Below, piece by piece: positions 47,867 to 56,815 of a stretch of DNA of 64,000 nucleotides. A model generated the notes under the pieces. That model worked only from the letters and a program-made list of their open reading frames with translations, was not told the origin of the DNA and made no database searches. This stretch comes from Planctomycetota bacterium. GTDB lineage: Bacteria > Planctomycetota > Planctomycetia > Planctomycetales > Planctomycetaceae. The translations under genes and the position numbers were made by a program. Where the stretch lies: assembly GCA_014584345.1 (NCBI GenBank), contig JACTNB010000017.1, positions 124,001 to 188,000 of the forward strand, read 5' to 3'. Position 1 is the first letter of the stretch; each line of letters starts with the position of its first letter.

Positions 47867-48669
47867 TGGACCACCTGGATACGAATCGAGCAGCCTACGA
47901 TCGACTCGCCCGGGAGGGTGCCGTGTTTGCACGCTGTGCCACCGACGAAGAATGTCAGCAACCCCTGGCCACGCTGGATAGCCGAGGCTGGCTCCCCAAA
48001 TCCGTGCAAGGCCTGAATGTGCTCTGCCTGGCCGCGGGGGGTGGCTGGCAGGCAATTCTGTATGCCGTCGCGGGGGCACGGGTTACCGTGCTGGATCTCA
48101 GCCCTGAAATGCTGGCCCTGGATCATCGGGAAGCCCGGCGGCGTTCGTTGTCACTCCGCATCGTCGAAGGCTCGATGGAAGACCTCGGCATGCTCGAATC
48201 GTCAAGTTTCGATATCGTGCACCATCCCGTCAGTACCTGTTATGTTCCTCACGTGCAGCCCGTGTTCGATCAAGTGGCGCGCGTTCTCAAGGCCGACGGC
48301 ATCTATATCAGTCAGCACAAGTCGCCCATCAGTCTGCAAATCTCCGACCGCAATGATCGGGATCAGTACATTATCGGCGTCGGCTATTACCACGAAGGGC
48401 CATTGCCACGGGTTCACGATGCCAGCTATCGCGAACCCGGTGCCGTGGAATACCTGCACCGCCTGGAACAACTCATAGGCGGCATCTGCCGGGCCGGCAT
48501 GGTCATCGAAGCCTTCTCGGAACCCCGCCGCGGAAATCCCCAGGCTAGACCAGGAGACTTTCGCCATCGCGGCATGTACATTCCGCCCTATCTCCGCATC
48601 AAGGCCCGGAGGCTCGCCACCGCCACCGAAGCCCCACACACTCCACAATTGTGGACTCCGGGGAAATAG
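47866..48669 (+). CDS. Class I SAM-dependent methyltransferase, coupled to eboE
   Basis: A 267-residue protein. The SAM motif is LNVLCLAAGGGWQAILYAVA, where the usual GxGxG reads AGGGW. The next strand GARVTVLDLSPEMLALD ends in the ribose-binding acid, and DIVHHPVSTCYVPHVQPVF is the motif IV area. It methylates an unknown substrate in the cytoplasm. Its ATG 47866 overlaps the eboE stop by one base, which implies translational coupling and perhaps action on the same metabolite; that link is inference. The C-terminus is basic (RRGNPQARPGDFRHRGMY). Confidence 0.88.
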   Translation: MDHLDTNRAAYDRLAREGAVFARCATDEECQQPLATLDSRGWLPKSVQGLNVLCLAAGGGWQAILYAVAGARVTVLDLSPEMLALDHREARRRSLSLRIVEGSMEDLGMLESSSFDIVHHPVSTCYVPHVQPVFDQVARVLKADGIYISQHKSPISLQISDRNDRDQYIIGVGYYHEGPLPRVHDASYREPGAVEYLHRLEQLIGGICRAGMVIEAFSEPRRGNPQARPGDFRHRGMYIPPYLRIKARRLATATEAPHTPQLWTPGK

Positions 48670-48705
48670 GCCCGGCCGAGTCTCGCTCCTCCCGCGGGGC
48701 AACGA

Positions 48706-49200
48706 CTACAGGAGCTTGCGATACGTTACTCGAGCATCCCCTGGAGCGTAGAAATCGGGCAGAACGGAGGCCACCTCGTAACCGCACCGCTCGTAAAACA
48801 GGCGGGTCGGAGTGTATTGCTGGCGTCCGGAGGTTTCCGCATACACATGCCGACCACCTCGCTCCGCAATCCGGCGCTCGATTTCCCGCATCAATCGCTT
48901 GCCGATCCCCTGGCCCTGGCAGTTCGGATCAACGGCAATCCAATACACATCGTAAGAACCGACGGTACACGGGATCTCGCCAAAACAGCCGTATCCCACC
49001 AGACCTTCGCCCTGTTCCAGAAATACAAAGTGATAGTCGGACTGTTCCCCCTTGGCGAGCCGATCCTCGACCAACTCCACGGCAATTTCGATCTCCGCAT
49101 CCGAGAAATATCCCGTCGCCGACACGATTCGACGCACCTGCTCCCGATCGTCCGCGACGCTCTCGTAACGAAATCCGGCCTGATCCTCTGCCTTCGACAT
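48706..49200 (-). CDS. GNAT acetyltransferase
   Basis: A 164-residue GNAT. The acetyl-CoA loop is VDPNCQGQGIGKRLMREIE (Q-G-Q-G-I-G pattern), preceded by the strand YDVYWIAVDP and followed by HVYAETSGRQQYTPTRLFYE, with the C-terminal YERCGYEVASVLPDFYA block. It acetylates an amine of unknown identity. ATG 49200 has GAAGTGG 7 bases upstream. The next genes upstream on the same strand are the two ATP-grasp ligases, now separated from it by repeat element E. It is convergent with the methyltransferase gene. Confidence 0.9.
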   Translation of the reverse strand: MSKAEDQAGFRYESVADDREQVRRIVSATGYFSDAEIEIAVELVEDRLAKGEQSDYHFVFLEQGEGLVGYGCFGEIPCTVGSYDVYWIAVDPNCQGQGIGKRLMREIERRIAERGGRHVYAETSGRQQYTPTRLFYERCGYEVASVLPDFYAPGDARVTYRKLL

Positions 49201-49267
49201 AGCGTTCCACTTCACTGTTAAAACCATGGAAGAACCGAACACGTCCGCCACGCGCGAGAGTGACAAC

Positions 49268-49500
49268 CCGGCTTTCTCGCCCAGTCAATAAAACAAGATT
49301 GCTGACTTCAACGAACTAGCCGCGCCCGTCAGGAAGCGGGACACACGGGCATAATCTTATACAAAACACTCTCCCGACACGAAGTCAACTGGAGTTGAAA
49401 ACAACATGACGCAACGGCTCAACTCTGGCCCGCTTCCTGACGGGCGCGGCTAGTTTTCGCGACAAGTATTACTGTCTAAGTCACTGTGTGAGAAATGCGG
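49268..49500 (-). mobile_element. MITE-like inverted-repeat element, copy E (core inverted)
   Basis: Core arms at 49314-49343 and 49426-49455. Left outer repeat CCGGCTTTCTCGCCC near 49268, right GTGTGAGAAATGCGG to 49500. The left flank, read on the minus strand, gives GTTGAAGTCAGCAATCTTG, so the element is reversed relative to copies B-D. Its spacer, however, aligns to copy C in the forward sense. The right end stops 2 bases before the stop codon of the ATP-grasp gene. Confidence 0.85.
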
Positions 49501-49502
49501 AA

Positions 49503-50519
49503 CTACCTGCTCATCGCGGAATCATTCGCTGCTTCTAAAATTCTCCCAATGGCCTGTTCATAGGGGATGCCGGCCTGGGCCAACGCCGCCGCAAAGCCCG
49601 CATCCGGCGAGAGACAGGGATTTGCATTGATTTCCAGAATCCAGGGCTGCCCGACATGATCCACGCGAAAATCGACGCGGGCATAACCGCGCAATCCGAA
49701 CACGCGCCAACAGCGAGTCGCCATCTCCCGCAAGCTGTTCAGCAGTGACTGATCCGCCGGAGCAGTCGGAAACAGGCGGGGCGTTAACGCGTATTCAGCC
49801 GACGTTTCGTCCCACTTGGCGGCGTACCCCACGATCCGCGGCTTCGATTCCGCCAGGTTGGAAAAATCGATTTCGGCAACCGGCAAGACATCCACTTCAG
49901 CGCCCCGGGCCAGCAACGATACATTGAACTCGCGCCCCCCGACGAATTGCTCCGCAAAATGCGTCCGCCCGGTCTCCGCATTTCGTCGCGATACCGCCGA
50001 TGCCAACGCTTCACGCGTGGTAAAACGCCCCACGCAGTCGTCCTGCATCCCGAACGAGGCATGTTCGCCGCTGGCCTTAAGAATTACCTCCCCCGAAAGC
50101 AACGGATCGGCATCCGGAAACAGGTCTCCCTCGAAGCAGGCGGGGGTCGGCAAGGCCCGCGCACACAGTATTTGCTTTGCCGTCAGCTTGTCGCCCGTCA
50201 GGCATATCGCCCGACTCCCAGCTCCCGTGAAAGGAAGCCGCAGGGTTTCCAACAGCAACGGAACTACGGGCATCAGTCGATCGGTCCCTGCCAGCGATTC
50301 CACCAGATTGAAGACGAGATCAGGACAAACCTCGAGCAGGGTGGCCCGCAATTCCGAAAGATCCAGCTCGCATTCCCGCACCTCGACGCTATGCCCCAAC
50401 GCCTGCAAGGCGGAAACGACCGCATCCCGCTGGGTCAACACGTCCTGCTCGCTGGCATCCGCGCACATATCCACCTGCTGATGCAAGACCATCACCGCAC
50501 GCCGTGGGGAATTCGTCAT
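49503..50519 (-). CDS. ATP-grasp ligase, D-Ala-D-Ala ligase-like (second of a pair)
   Basis: A 338-residue ATP-grasp protein. N-terminal RAVMVLHQQVDMCADASEQD, then PDLVFNLVESLAGTDRLMPV as in Ddl. The nucleotide-binding region has VILKASGEHASFGMQDD and FAEQFVGGREFNVSLL. The metal/catalytic stretch is GYARVDFRVDHVGQPWILEI followed by NANPCLSPDAG. It couples an acid to an amine with ATP; the substrate need not be D-Ala. Its ATG 50519 overlaps the stop of the first ligase (ATGA). It is followed, beyond element E, by a GNAT gene. Confidence 0.9.
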   Translation of the reverse strand: MTNSPRRAVMVLHQQVDMCADASEQDVLTQRDAVVSALQALGHSVEVRECELDLSELRATLLEVCPDLVFNLVESLAGTDRLMPVVPLLLETLRLPFTGAGSRAICLTGDKLTAKQILCARALPTPACFEGDLFPDADPLLSGEVILKASGEHASFGMQDDCVGRFTTREALASAVSRRNAETGRTHFAEQFVGGREFNVSLLARGAEVDVLPVAEIDFSNLAESKPRIVGYAAKWDETSAEYALTPRLFPTAPADQSLLNSLREMATRCWRVFGLRGYARVDFRVDHVGQPWILEINANPCLSPDAGFAAALAQAGIPYEQAIGRILEAANDSAMSR

Positions 50520-51502
50520 GGATTCACCCGTTGCAGAGCGGATTCGACGACTCGCCCGATCAATTCCGTGTAGGAAACCCCCACCGCAGTGGCAATCATC
50601 GGCAGATCGGAATGGTGCGGATGCAAACCGGCCAGCGGATTCGCCTCGATAAAATGGGGGTCGCCTTGCTCATCGGAACGCAAATCCAGCCTGCCGGCAT
50701 CGCGGCACCCCAAGGCACGCCAGGCCCGCAAGGCAACCTCTTCCGCGCGGCGCACTTCGCAGTCCTCCTCGCCGCTCGCGTGGCGATACTCCACCAGTTC
50801 CTCGCACTTTTCCTTGTTGAGGTACGAATACACTCCTGCTTCGGCTTGAGGACGGAGCACGATTTCCAGCGTCCCCAGCACTTTCGCGGCCTCCCCCGTG
50901 CCTGTGATGCCCACCGTGAATTCCCGCCCCGGCAGATAACGCTCCACTAGCACGGGCTGCTGAAACTCCGCCAGTAGACTCGCGCAGATCGAACGCAGTT
51001 CATCGAGATTCCTGACCCGCGAAGCAGGCGTGACCCCCTTGCCGGTCCCCTCGGCGACAGGCTTTGCAAACAAGGGGAAATCGAGTTGCAGGGCATGCAG
51101 GTCCTCCATCTGGGTGACAAGCAGACAAGCCGGTGTCGGCACACCCGCCCGCGACACCACCATTTTCGTCAACTCCTTGTGCAGACAAACCGCCAGCACC
51201 AGCGGATCGGAAAACGTGTAAGGAATTTCGTACACATCCAGCAACGAGGGAACCTGCGATTCCCGGCACAACCCCCGTAGTCCTTCGCTGATATTGAATA
51301 CCAGATCCCAGCGATCGCCCCTGGCCAGTCGCTCGACCAGGCGTTTCGCCCGGCCAATCCGATCCACCTCGTACCCCAGCTCCCGCAAGGCTGTCGCCAG
51401 CGCATCGATCGTATCCGCGCGGTCAAATTCCGCCGTTTCCGTCTCGCTGTAACCTTCGGCAAGATAATCGTCCCGCAAATCGTATGTGATCCCTATCCGC
51501 AT
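50516..51502 (-). CDS. ATP-grasp ligase, D-Ala-D-Ala ligase-like (first of a pair)
   Basis: A 328-residue ATP-grasp protein. Landmarks are MRIGITYDLRDDYLAEGYSE, LVFNISEGLRGLCRESQVPS, TPACLLVTQMEDLHALQLD, FPLFAKPVAEGTGKGVTPAS (nucleotide loop), LVERYLPGREFTVGITG and the metal stretch DAGRLDLRSDEQGDPHFIEA with NPLAGLHP. The N-terminal half is not closely like DdlA/B, so the substrate may be a peptide-like molecule. ATG 51502 starts a coupled pair with the second ligase at 50519. This pair-plus-GNAT arrangement fits a small peptide-ligation pathway, as inference. Confidence 0.9.
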   Translation of the reverse strand: MRIGITYDLRDDYLAEGYSETETAEFDRADTIDALATALRELGYEVDRIGRAKRLVERLARGDRWDLVFNISEGLRGLCRESQVPSLLDVYEIPYTFSDPLVLAVCLHKELTKMVVSRAGVPTPACLLVTQMEDLHALQLDFPLFAKPVAEGTGKGVTPASRVRNLDELRSICASLLAEFQQPVLVERYLPGREFTVGITGTGEAAKVLGTLEIVLRPQAEAGVYSYLNKEKCEELVEYRHASGEEDCEVRRAEEVALRAWRALGCRDAGRLDLRSDEQGDPHFIEANPLAGLHPHHSDLPMIATAVGVSYTELIGRVVESALQRVNP

Positions 51503-51671
51503 ATGTCACCAACAGGAAAGAATTTTGGGAAAGACCCGCGCGAGGAAACAGCGTTCCCTCGGCAGGCAACGGGGAAATGGGATTCGGAACGGGCGCGAAA
51601 CAAATTAGCGAACGGCTCCGTCTCGAACCGCCACGATTTAGTCCCGAGTGCTCATGCTACGGAACAGGGGC

Positions 51672-52802
51672 TCACTCCACGGAAAAGCGATAAATACACA
51701 CATGCCGATAATCGCTCCCCGGTTCCAGAATAATCGAGGGCCATTCCGGCTTGTTCACGGAATCGGGATGATGTTGCGTTTCCAGGCAGACCGCGGAGCG
51801 TTGCGGATAGATCTTCCCCGATTTACCCGCCTGTCCAAACAGAAAATTCCCCGAGTAAAGCTGAATTCCCGGCTGATCGGTCAACACCGTCAGCACGCGG
51901 CCCGAACCGGGATGCCTCAATCGTGCAGCCTCCACAACGCCCACCCCTTGCCGATCGATGACAAAGTTGTGATCGTAACCCAGAAAAGGGGATTCCGTCA
52001 GTTCGCCGATGCGCGTCCCCAGCACCTGTTTCTTCGTGAAATCGAGCGGGGTCCCCTGGACGACAGCAATCTCTCCGGTGGGAATCAGCGTTTCGTCCGC
52101 GGGGGTATATCGACTGGCCTGCAACTGCAGTTCATGATCCAGCACAGTTTCGGCCCCGGCCCCCGCCAGATTGAAATACGCATGATTCGTCAGGTTCACC
52201 GGGGTCGGGCGATCCGTCACCGCGCGATATTCAATCCGCAGTTCATTCTTCTCCGTCAATGTGTAAACCACGTCAATCAACAGATTCCCGGGATAGTTCT
52301 CCTCGCCATGCGGGCTGTGATAGCTGAACTTCACCGCTACCCCGTCCGCGGCAGCCTGCTCCTGGGCCCGCCAGACGACCTTGTCCAGACTGTTGCCGTT
52401 CCCCCCATGCAAATGATTGGGCGCATTATTGAGATACAACTGATAGGTGATCCCCTCCAGTTCGAATCGCCCCTGCGCGATGCGATTGCAGACGCGGCCC
52501 GTCGTGCATCCAAAATACTGGTTGCGGTCGGATTCGTAGCCGGCCACGTCGTCGAATCCCAGCACGACATCGGACAAATTTCCCTCGCGATCAGGCACAT
52601 GCAACTCGGTCAAAGTGGCCCCCCGCGTCATAAAACGGGCCACCATCCCCTGGGAATTCCGCAGAGTTATCTGCTCGACTGGAGTCCCTTTCGCTGTTTT
52701 CCCGAAGGCTTTTCGTTCCAGCATCTGCTCCGCCCCTTCACTATTCACGGCCATCATCCCCATGCACCCCGATACGAACACTCCCCACACGATGCGTAAC
52801 AT
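51672..52802 (-). CDS. Aldose 1-epimerase, exported
   Basis: A 376-residue aldose 1-epimerase (mutarotase). Catalytic His lies in PVNLTNHAYFNLAGAG and Glu in AVCLETQHHPDSVN; substrate loops are FFTKKQVLGTRIG-like and SDVVLGFDDVAGYESDRNQY. It interconverts alpha and beta anomers of hexoses. A signal peptide is present (MLRIVWGVFVSGCMGMMAV, then NSEGA), so it probably works outside the cytoplasmic membrane, unusual for galM types in enterics. ATG 52802 has GAGG 6-7 bases upstream. It follows ppk on the same strand after 95 bases. Confidence 0.92.
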   Translation of the reverse strand: MLRIVWGVFVSGCMGMMAVNSEGAEQMLERKAFGKTAKGTPVEQITLRNSQGMVARFMTRGATLTELHVPDREGNLSDVVLGFDDVAGYESDRNQYFGCTTGRVCNRIAQGRFELEGITYQLYLNNAPNHLHGGNGNSLDKVVWRAQEQAAADGVAVKFSYHSPHGEENYPGNLLIDVVYTLTEKNELRIEYRAVTDRPTPVNLTNHAYFNLAGAGAETVLDHELQLQASRYTPADETLIPTGEIAVVQGTPLDFTKKQVLGTRIGELTESPFLGYDHNFVIDRQGVGVVEAARLRHPGSGRVLTVLTDQPGIQLYSGNFLFGQAGKSGKIYPQRSAVCLETQHHPDSVNKPEWPSIILEPGSDYRHVCIYRFSVE

Positions 52803-52897
52803 GAAATCCTCCCCTTCCCCTTCAAGAATGCCCTGCGATTGCCGAGGTCCGACCGGGAACGGACCGCATGAACGGCCTCCCGCACCGATCCCGCGCC

Positions 52898-55006
52898 TCA
52901 AACAGGCGACTTCAACGGTTCAAATTCGCTTAACTGCTGCCTCTCCCGCTCCTTCACCCGCTCTCGTATTTCCCGATGGAACCGCTCCTGGGCTCGAAAG
53001 GGTTCTTCCTCGTTCACCACCAACTCGTAGGTTCCCTCCGATGTCAGCCTCTTCGATTTCACATTATCCCGAAAATACATCTCCAGAATTCGGATCAGTC
53101 GCGACTTGCACGGTTCATGTTCCACCGGAACCAGCAATTCGATCCGCCGATCGAGATTCCGCGGCATCCAGTCCGCGCTGGACAGGAACACCCGATCGTC
53201 ACCTCCGTGATGAAAATGGATGATACGGGCATGTTCGAGGTAACGGTCGATAATACTGATGACGCGTATGTTTTCACTCAGATGCGGCACTTCGGGACGC
53301 AGACAACATATTCCGCGCACATTCAGTCTCACGGTGACACCCGCCGCCGAGGCATGATACAAAGCCTCGATCACCTCGGCATCGACCAGGGAATTAACCT
53401 TGGCGTTGATAAAAGCCCGTTCGCCACGCTGTGCCTGATCAATTTCCACTTCGATCATTTCCAGCAGGCGGGATTTCAACGTGAGTGGTGCCGCTTCGAT
53501 TTTATGATAGGGCTGCGGTTGCGAATGCCCCGTGATCGCGTTGAAAAACGCTCCCGCATCCGCCCCCAGATCGACATCCGAAGTCATCAGGCTCACATCG
53601 CTATACAGCCGCGCGGTTTTTTCGTTGTAGTTCCCCGTCCCGAAATGAACATAACGCCGAATTCCCTGCGGCTCCTGACGCACGATCACGCACACCTTGG
53701 CGTGGGTCTTCAAGCCCCTCACCCCATAGATGACGTTCACCCCTTCCCGTTCCAGTTGTCGGGCCCATTCGATGTTGCGGGCTTCGTCGAAGCGTGCCTT
53801 CAACTCCACCACCACCGTCACATATTTGCCGGCATGGGCCGCCTGCAGCAAGGCCGCCACGATCGGGCTGGAGGCCGAGGTCCGATACAACGTCTGCTTG
53901 ATCGACAGCACATCGGGATCCCGCGAGGCTTCCTCGATGAGTTGTACCACGGGGTCGAAGCTCTCGTACGGGTGCAACAACAGGATGTCGCGCTGCGATA
54001 TCTGCTGGAACATGCCGACACCCGCGTCCACCTCGGGGGAAGGAAACACATCCCACGGCTCGACCGACAGCGCATCGAACCCCTTCAACCCGGACAAAGG
54101 CATTAAATCGGACAGATCCATTGGGCCATGGATCGGATACACATCGGCCACATCCACGCCATAGGCCTCCGTCAATACCCCCTGCAATGTAGTGGTGGAT
54201 CGCGCATCGATCTCCAAACGCACGCCATGGCTTTCCTTCCGGGCCTGCAGCAAATGCTCCATTTCGGAAAGAAACGCCGTCGGAATTTCCTCGTTGACCG
54301 CCAAATCCGCGTTACGAGTTAACCGGAACGGTATGGTTTCCACAACTTGCTCGCCCGGAAAAAAACGATCCATGAACGTCGTGATGACGTCCTCCAGCAA
54401 CATGAATTCGTATCCGGATTCGGTCGGCAACGTCAGAATCCTGGGCAATTGCTTCCCCAGGGGCAACAGACAATGCCGAAAGGGGGACTCCGATTGCTGC
54501 TCGGCACGGAGGCGCACGCACAAACACGGAATCGGTTCCGGCAACATCGGAAACGGCTCGTCCGGCCAGACCGCGATGGGCGACAGCACGGAGAAAAACT
54601 CGTCCTCGAAGCGTTCCTGCATGAAACGGCGCTGATGCTGACTCAGATTCTCCGGCGCTATTCGGCGAATGCCCGCCTCGCGCAAGGCCGGTTCCAGTTG
54701 CTGATTATAACAGCGATACTGATCCGCAATCATTTGCCGCACTCGCTTGCGGATCTCCAGGAGTTGCTCGTCGGGAGTCAGCCCACTCTCGTCGGGCCGC
54801 TGCAACTGCCTGCGGCTCATCAACTGCAATCCACCAACCCGCACCATGAAGAACTCATCCAGGTTGGCCGCGGTGATCGCCAGGAACTTGAGTCGCTCAA
54901 GCAAAGGTTCGGTATCATCGAGCGCTATATCGAGCACCCGCTGATTGAACTCCAGCCAGCTCAATTCCCGATTAATATAACGACTTGTCGCTTGCATAAT
55001 GCTCAT
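52898..55006 (-). CDS. ppk: Polyphosphate kinase PPK1
   Basis: A 702-residue PPK1. N domain begins RYINRELSWLEFNQRVLDIA; the H domain follows with AITAANLDEFFMVRVGGLQL and the C1/C2 catalytic half holds YVHFGTGNYNEKTARLYSD, with the phosphohistidine His, and IRVISIIDRYLEHARIIHFH. GGDDRVFLSSADWMPRNLDR is the last conserved block. It makes long-chain polyphosphate from ATP reversibly. ATG 55006 (MSIMQATSR) is used; an ATG at 54997 is an alternative. The exopolyphosphatase-like gene lies 36 bases upstream, so synthesis and breakdown are co-encoded. Confidence 0.98.
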   Translation of the reverse strand: MSIMQATSRYINRELSWLEFNQRVLDIALDDTEPLLERLKFLAITAANLDEFFMVRVGGLQLMSRRQLQRPDESGLTPDEQLLEIRKRVRQMIADQYRCYNQQLEPALREAGIRRIAPENLSQHQRRFMQERFEDEFFSVLSPIAVWPDEPFPMLPEPIPCLCVRLRAEQQSESPFRHCLLPLGKQLPRILTLPTESGYEFMLLEDVITTFMDRFFPGEQVVETIPFRLTRNADLAVNEEIPTAFLSEMEHLLQARKESHGVRLEIDARSTTTLQGVLTEAYGVDVADVYPIHGPMDLSDLMPLSGLKGFDALSVEPWDVFPSPEVDAGVGMFQQISQRDILLLHPYESFDPVVQLIEEASRDPDVLSIKQTLYRTSASSPIVAALLQAAHAGKYVTVVVELKARFDEARNIEWARQLEREGVNVIYGVRGLKTHAKVCVIVRQEPQGIRRYVHFGTGNYNEKTARLYSDVSLMTSDVDLGADAGAFFNAITGHSQPQPYHKIEAAPLTLKSRLLEMIEVEIDQAQRGERAFINAKVNSLVDAEVIEALYHASAAGVTVRLNVRGICCLRPEVPHLSENIRVISIIDRYLEHARIIHFHHGGDDRVFLSSADWMPRNLDRRIELLVPVEHEPCKSRLIRILEMYFRDNVKSKRLTSEGTYELVVNEEEPFRAQERFHREIRERVKERERQQLSEFEPLKSPV

Positions 55007-55042
55007 GACTGTTTCTTATATAACTCGTCCGCGCGACGTCGG

Positions 55043-56617
55043 CTACAGTCGGCGCCCTTCGCGCCGCTTCCCTCGCAGCAACAACGAGAGCCCAAAGGTT
55101 TCCTCGAACAATCCGCCTATCTGGCGCAAGGCCAGATGTTCCATCGATAAATCGGTCACATCGGGCACCGTGATCACCAACTGCCCCCGTTCCACCTGGC
55201 ATTCAAATTCGTGGATCCGCTGATTGCGGGAACCGTCCAACGCCAGCGCCACGCGCAACAGCGCCGCCATCTTGATCACCGCCACGCGATCATCCCGCAC
55301 CAGGTTCGAAAAACCCGTATGCGTCGGCTTCGGCGATGTCCGCCGATGATAACGCGCCACCGATGCAATCAGCGTCAACTGGCGGCGACTAAGCCCAAAC
55401 AATTCCGAATTCGAAATCAGGTACATTGAATGTTTGTGATACGAACTCGTCCCGATGAACAAGCCGATCTCGTGCAACAACGCCGCCAGTATCAGCAACA
55501 ACTCGTATCGCCGATCCAACCCGTGCAACGATTCCAGTTGATTAAACAGGATCTTCGCCAGCCGGGCCACGTGCCGCGAATGTGTTTCGTCGAATGCGAA
55601 CTTACGCCCCACGTCGAGCGCCGAACGGAAAATCTGGCTCACCAGTTCATCGGACCACACATCCCGATCGATCAGTTCCCGCAACAGCCCATCGCGCAAG
55701 GTCGTCGGCAGCACATGAATGACCCGCGCATGCAGCGCCTGGGCCAGTTCCAGATTTGCCACCAGCGCCGGGCCCATCATCTCCGCATCCGGCAGGGATA
55801 TGTGGAACTCGTTGACCAACTCATCCACCTTCATGCCCAGAATCCGTTCCGTAAACTGACTCAATTCCGCGCAGCGGATGCGGACGGCCCCCTGCCCGGG
55901 TTCGTTCCCTTTCAGCTTTTCGGCGACGAAACGCATCTCACCCCCCAACGCCAGCAGTTTCGTCGCCCGGGGCTTGCCCGAGAGCAACCGATTTTCCGAC
56001 AGGGCGCGCCGGGCATGGCTCCGCAATAATTCCGGCCATTGCGATTCCGGTGCGTTGTAGTTGGTCAACAGGGAACGCATCCGCTGCGACCCCAGGCGGA
56101 CCGCATGGCACGATTCAATTTCCCCATGTTCCAGCAACAGGAATTCCGTGTTCCCCCCGCCAACTTCCGCGATCACCCAACGATCCTGCGACATGCCCGG
56201 AAGTTTCTCGCGCCACGCCTGCACGCCCTGATAAATCACGCGATGGAGTTCCGCGACATCCAGTACCTCCACATTCCAGCCAGTCGCGATATAGATGCGA
56301 TCCACGAAGGCCAGTGTGTTCTCCGCCTCGCGCACCGCACTGGTGGCAATCACACGGATATTCTGAGGATCGATCAGCCGATACTCGCGCAGTTTTTCCT
56401 GATACGTGCGCAACACTTTCACGCAGGCCTCGATTGTCTCCCGCGAAATCCTGCCCACGGAGTACGTATCTTCACCAATCGCCACCGGCTTGACGAGCTT
56501 TTCCAACTTACGGATTTGACCATCGGGGCTTCCCTCCGCAATGGCCATCCGGATGGCGGTCGAGCCGATTTCAATCACCGCGACGCGACGAATCGGGATT
56601 TCATTCTCCGCTGACAT
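55043..56617 (-). CDS. Exopolyphosphatase/guanosine pentaphosphate phosphatase (Ppx/GppA) with HD domain
   Basis: A 524-residue protein. The Ppx/GppA ASKHA fold starts VAVIEIGSTAIRMAIAEGSP and includes RVIATSAVREAENTLAFVDR and WVIAEVGGGNTEFLLLEHGE. The C-terminal part, about 330-450, has an HD-like helical domain (LLLILAALLHEIGLFIGTSS, then YHKHSMYLISNSELFGLS) similar to longer Ppx forms. It hydrolyses polyphosphate ends or pppGpp. ATG 56617 has AGGA 6 bases upstream. It lies 36 bases before ppk, so it is the first gene of a ppx-ppk pair. Confidence 0.95.
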   Translation of the reverse strand: MSAENEIPIRRVAVIEIGSTAIRMAIAEGSPDGQIRKLEKLVKPVAIGEDTYSVGRISRETIEACVKVLRTYQEKLREYRLIDPQNIRVIATSAVREAENTLAFVDRIYIATGWNVEVLDVAELHRVIYQGVQAWREKLPGMSQDRWVIAEVGGGNTEFLLLEHGEIESCHAVRLGSQRMRSLLTNYNAPESQWPELLRSHARRALSENRLLSGKPRATKLLALGGEMRFVAEKLKGNEPGQGAVRIRCAELSQFTERILGMKVDELVNEFHISLPDAEMMGPALVANLELAQALHARVIHVLPTTLRDGLLRELIDRDVWSDELVSQIFRSALDVGRKFAFDETHSRHVARLAKILFNQLESLHGLDRRYELLLILAALLHEIGLFIGTSSYHKHSMYLISNSELFGLSRRQLTLIASVARYHRRTSPKPTHTGFSNLVRDDRVAVIKMAALLRVALALDGSRNQRIHEFECQVERGQLVITVPDVTDLSMEHLALRQIGGLFEETFGLSLLLRGKRREGRRL

Positions 56618-56815
56618 GATTCCTGCTTCCAACCACATACTCTCGGAAGATTTCTGCCGCCAGGCCTTAATTTATCGTGAGGTTCGCCGTCCGCGCCGCA
56701 TACGACACATTTCTGTTGATCGCGGGACACACCCTCTTGCGGGCTGTTTACATGGTATTCCTATTCATTACAGCCTCTGCCCGGTCCGGTGGCGTACGCT
56801 CACCGAAACACTTCC

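Noticed and set aside
54347..55150. Long plus-strand frame opposite ppk
   Set aside because: Shadow of ppk; composition rich in Arg/Gln/His, typical of antisense translation.
55430..56614. Plus-strand frames opposite ppx
   Set aside because: Antisense shadows; no start with Shine-Dalgarno.
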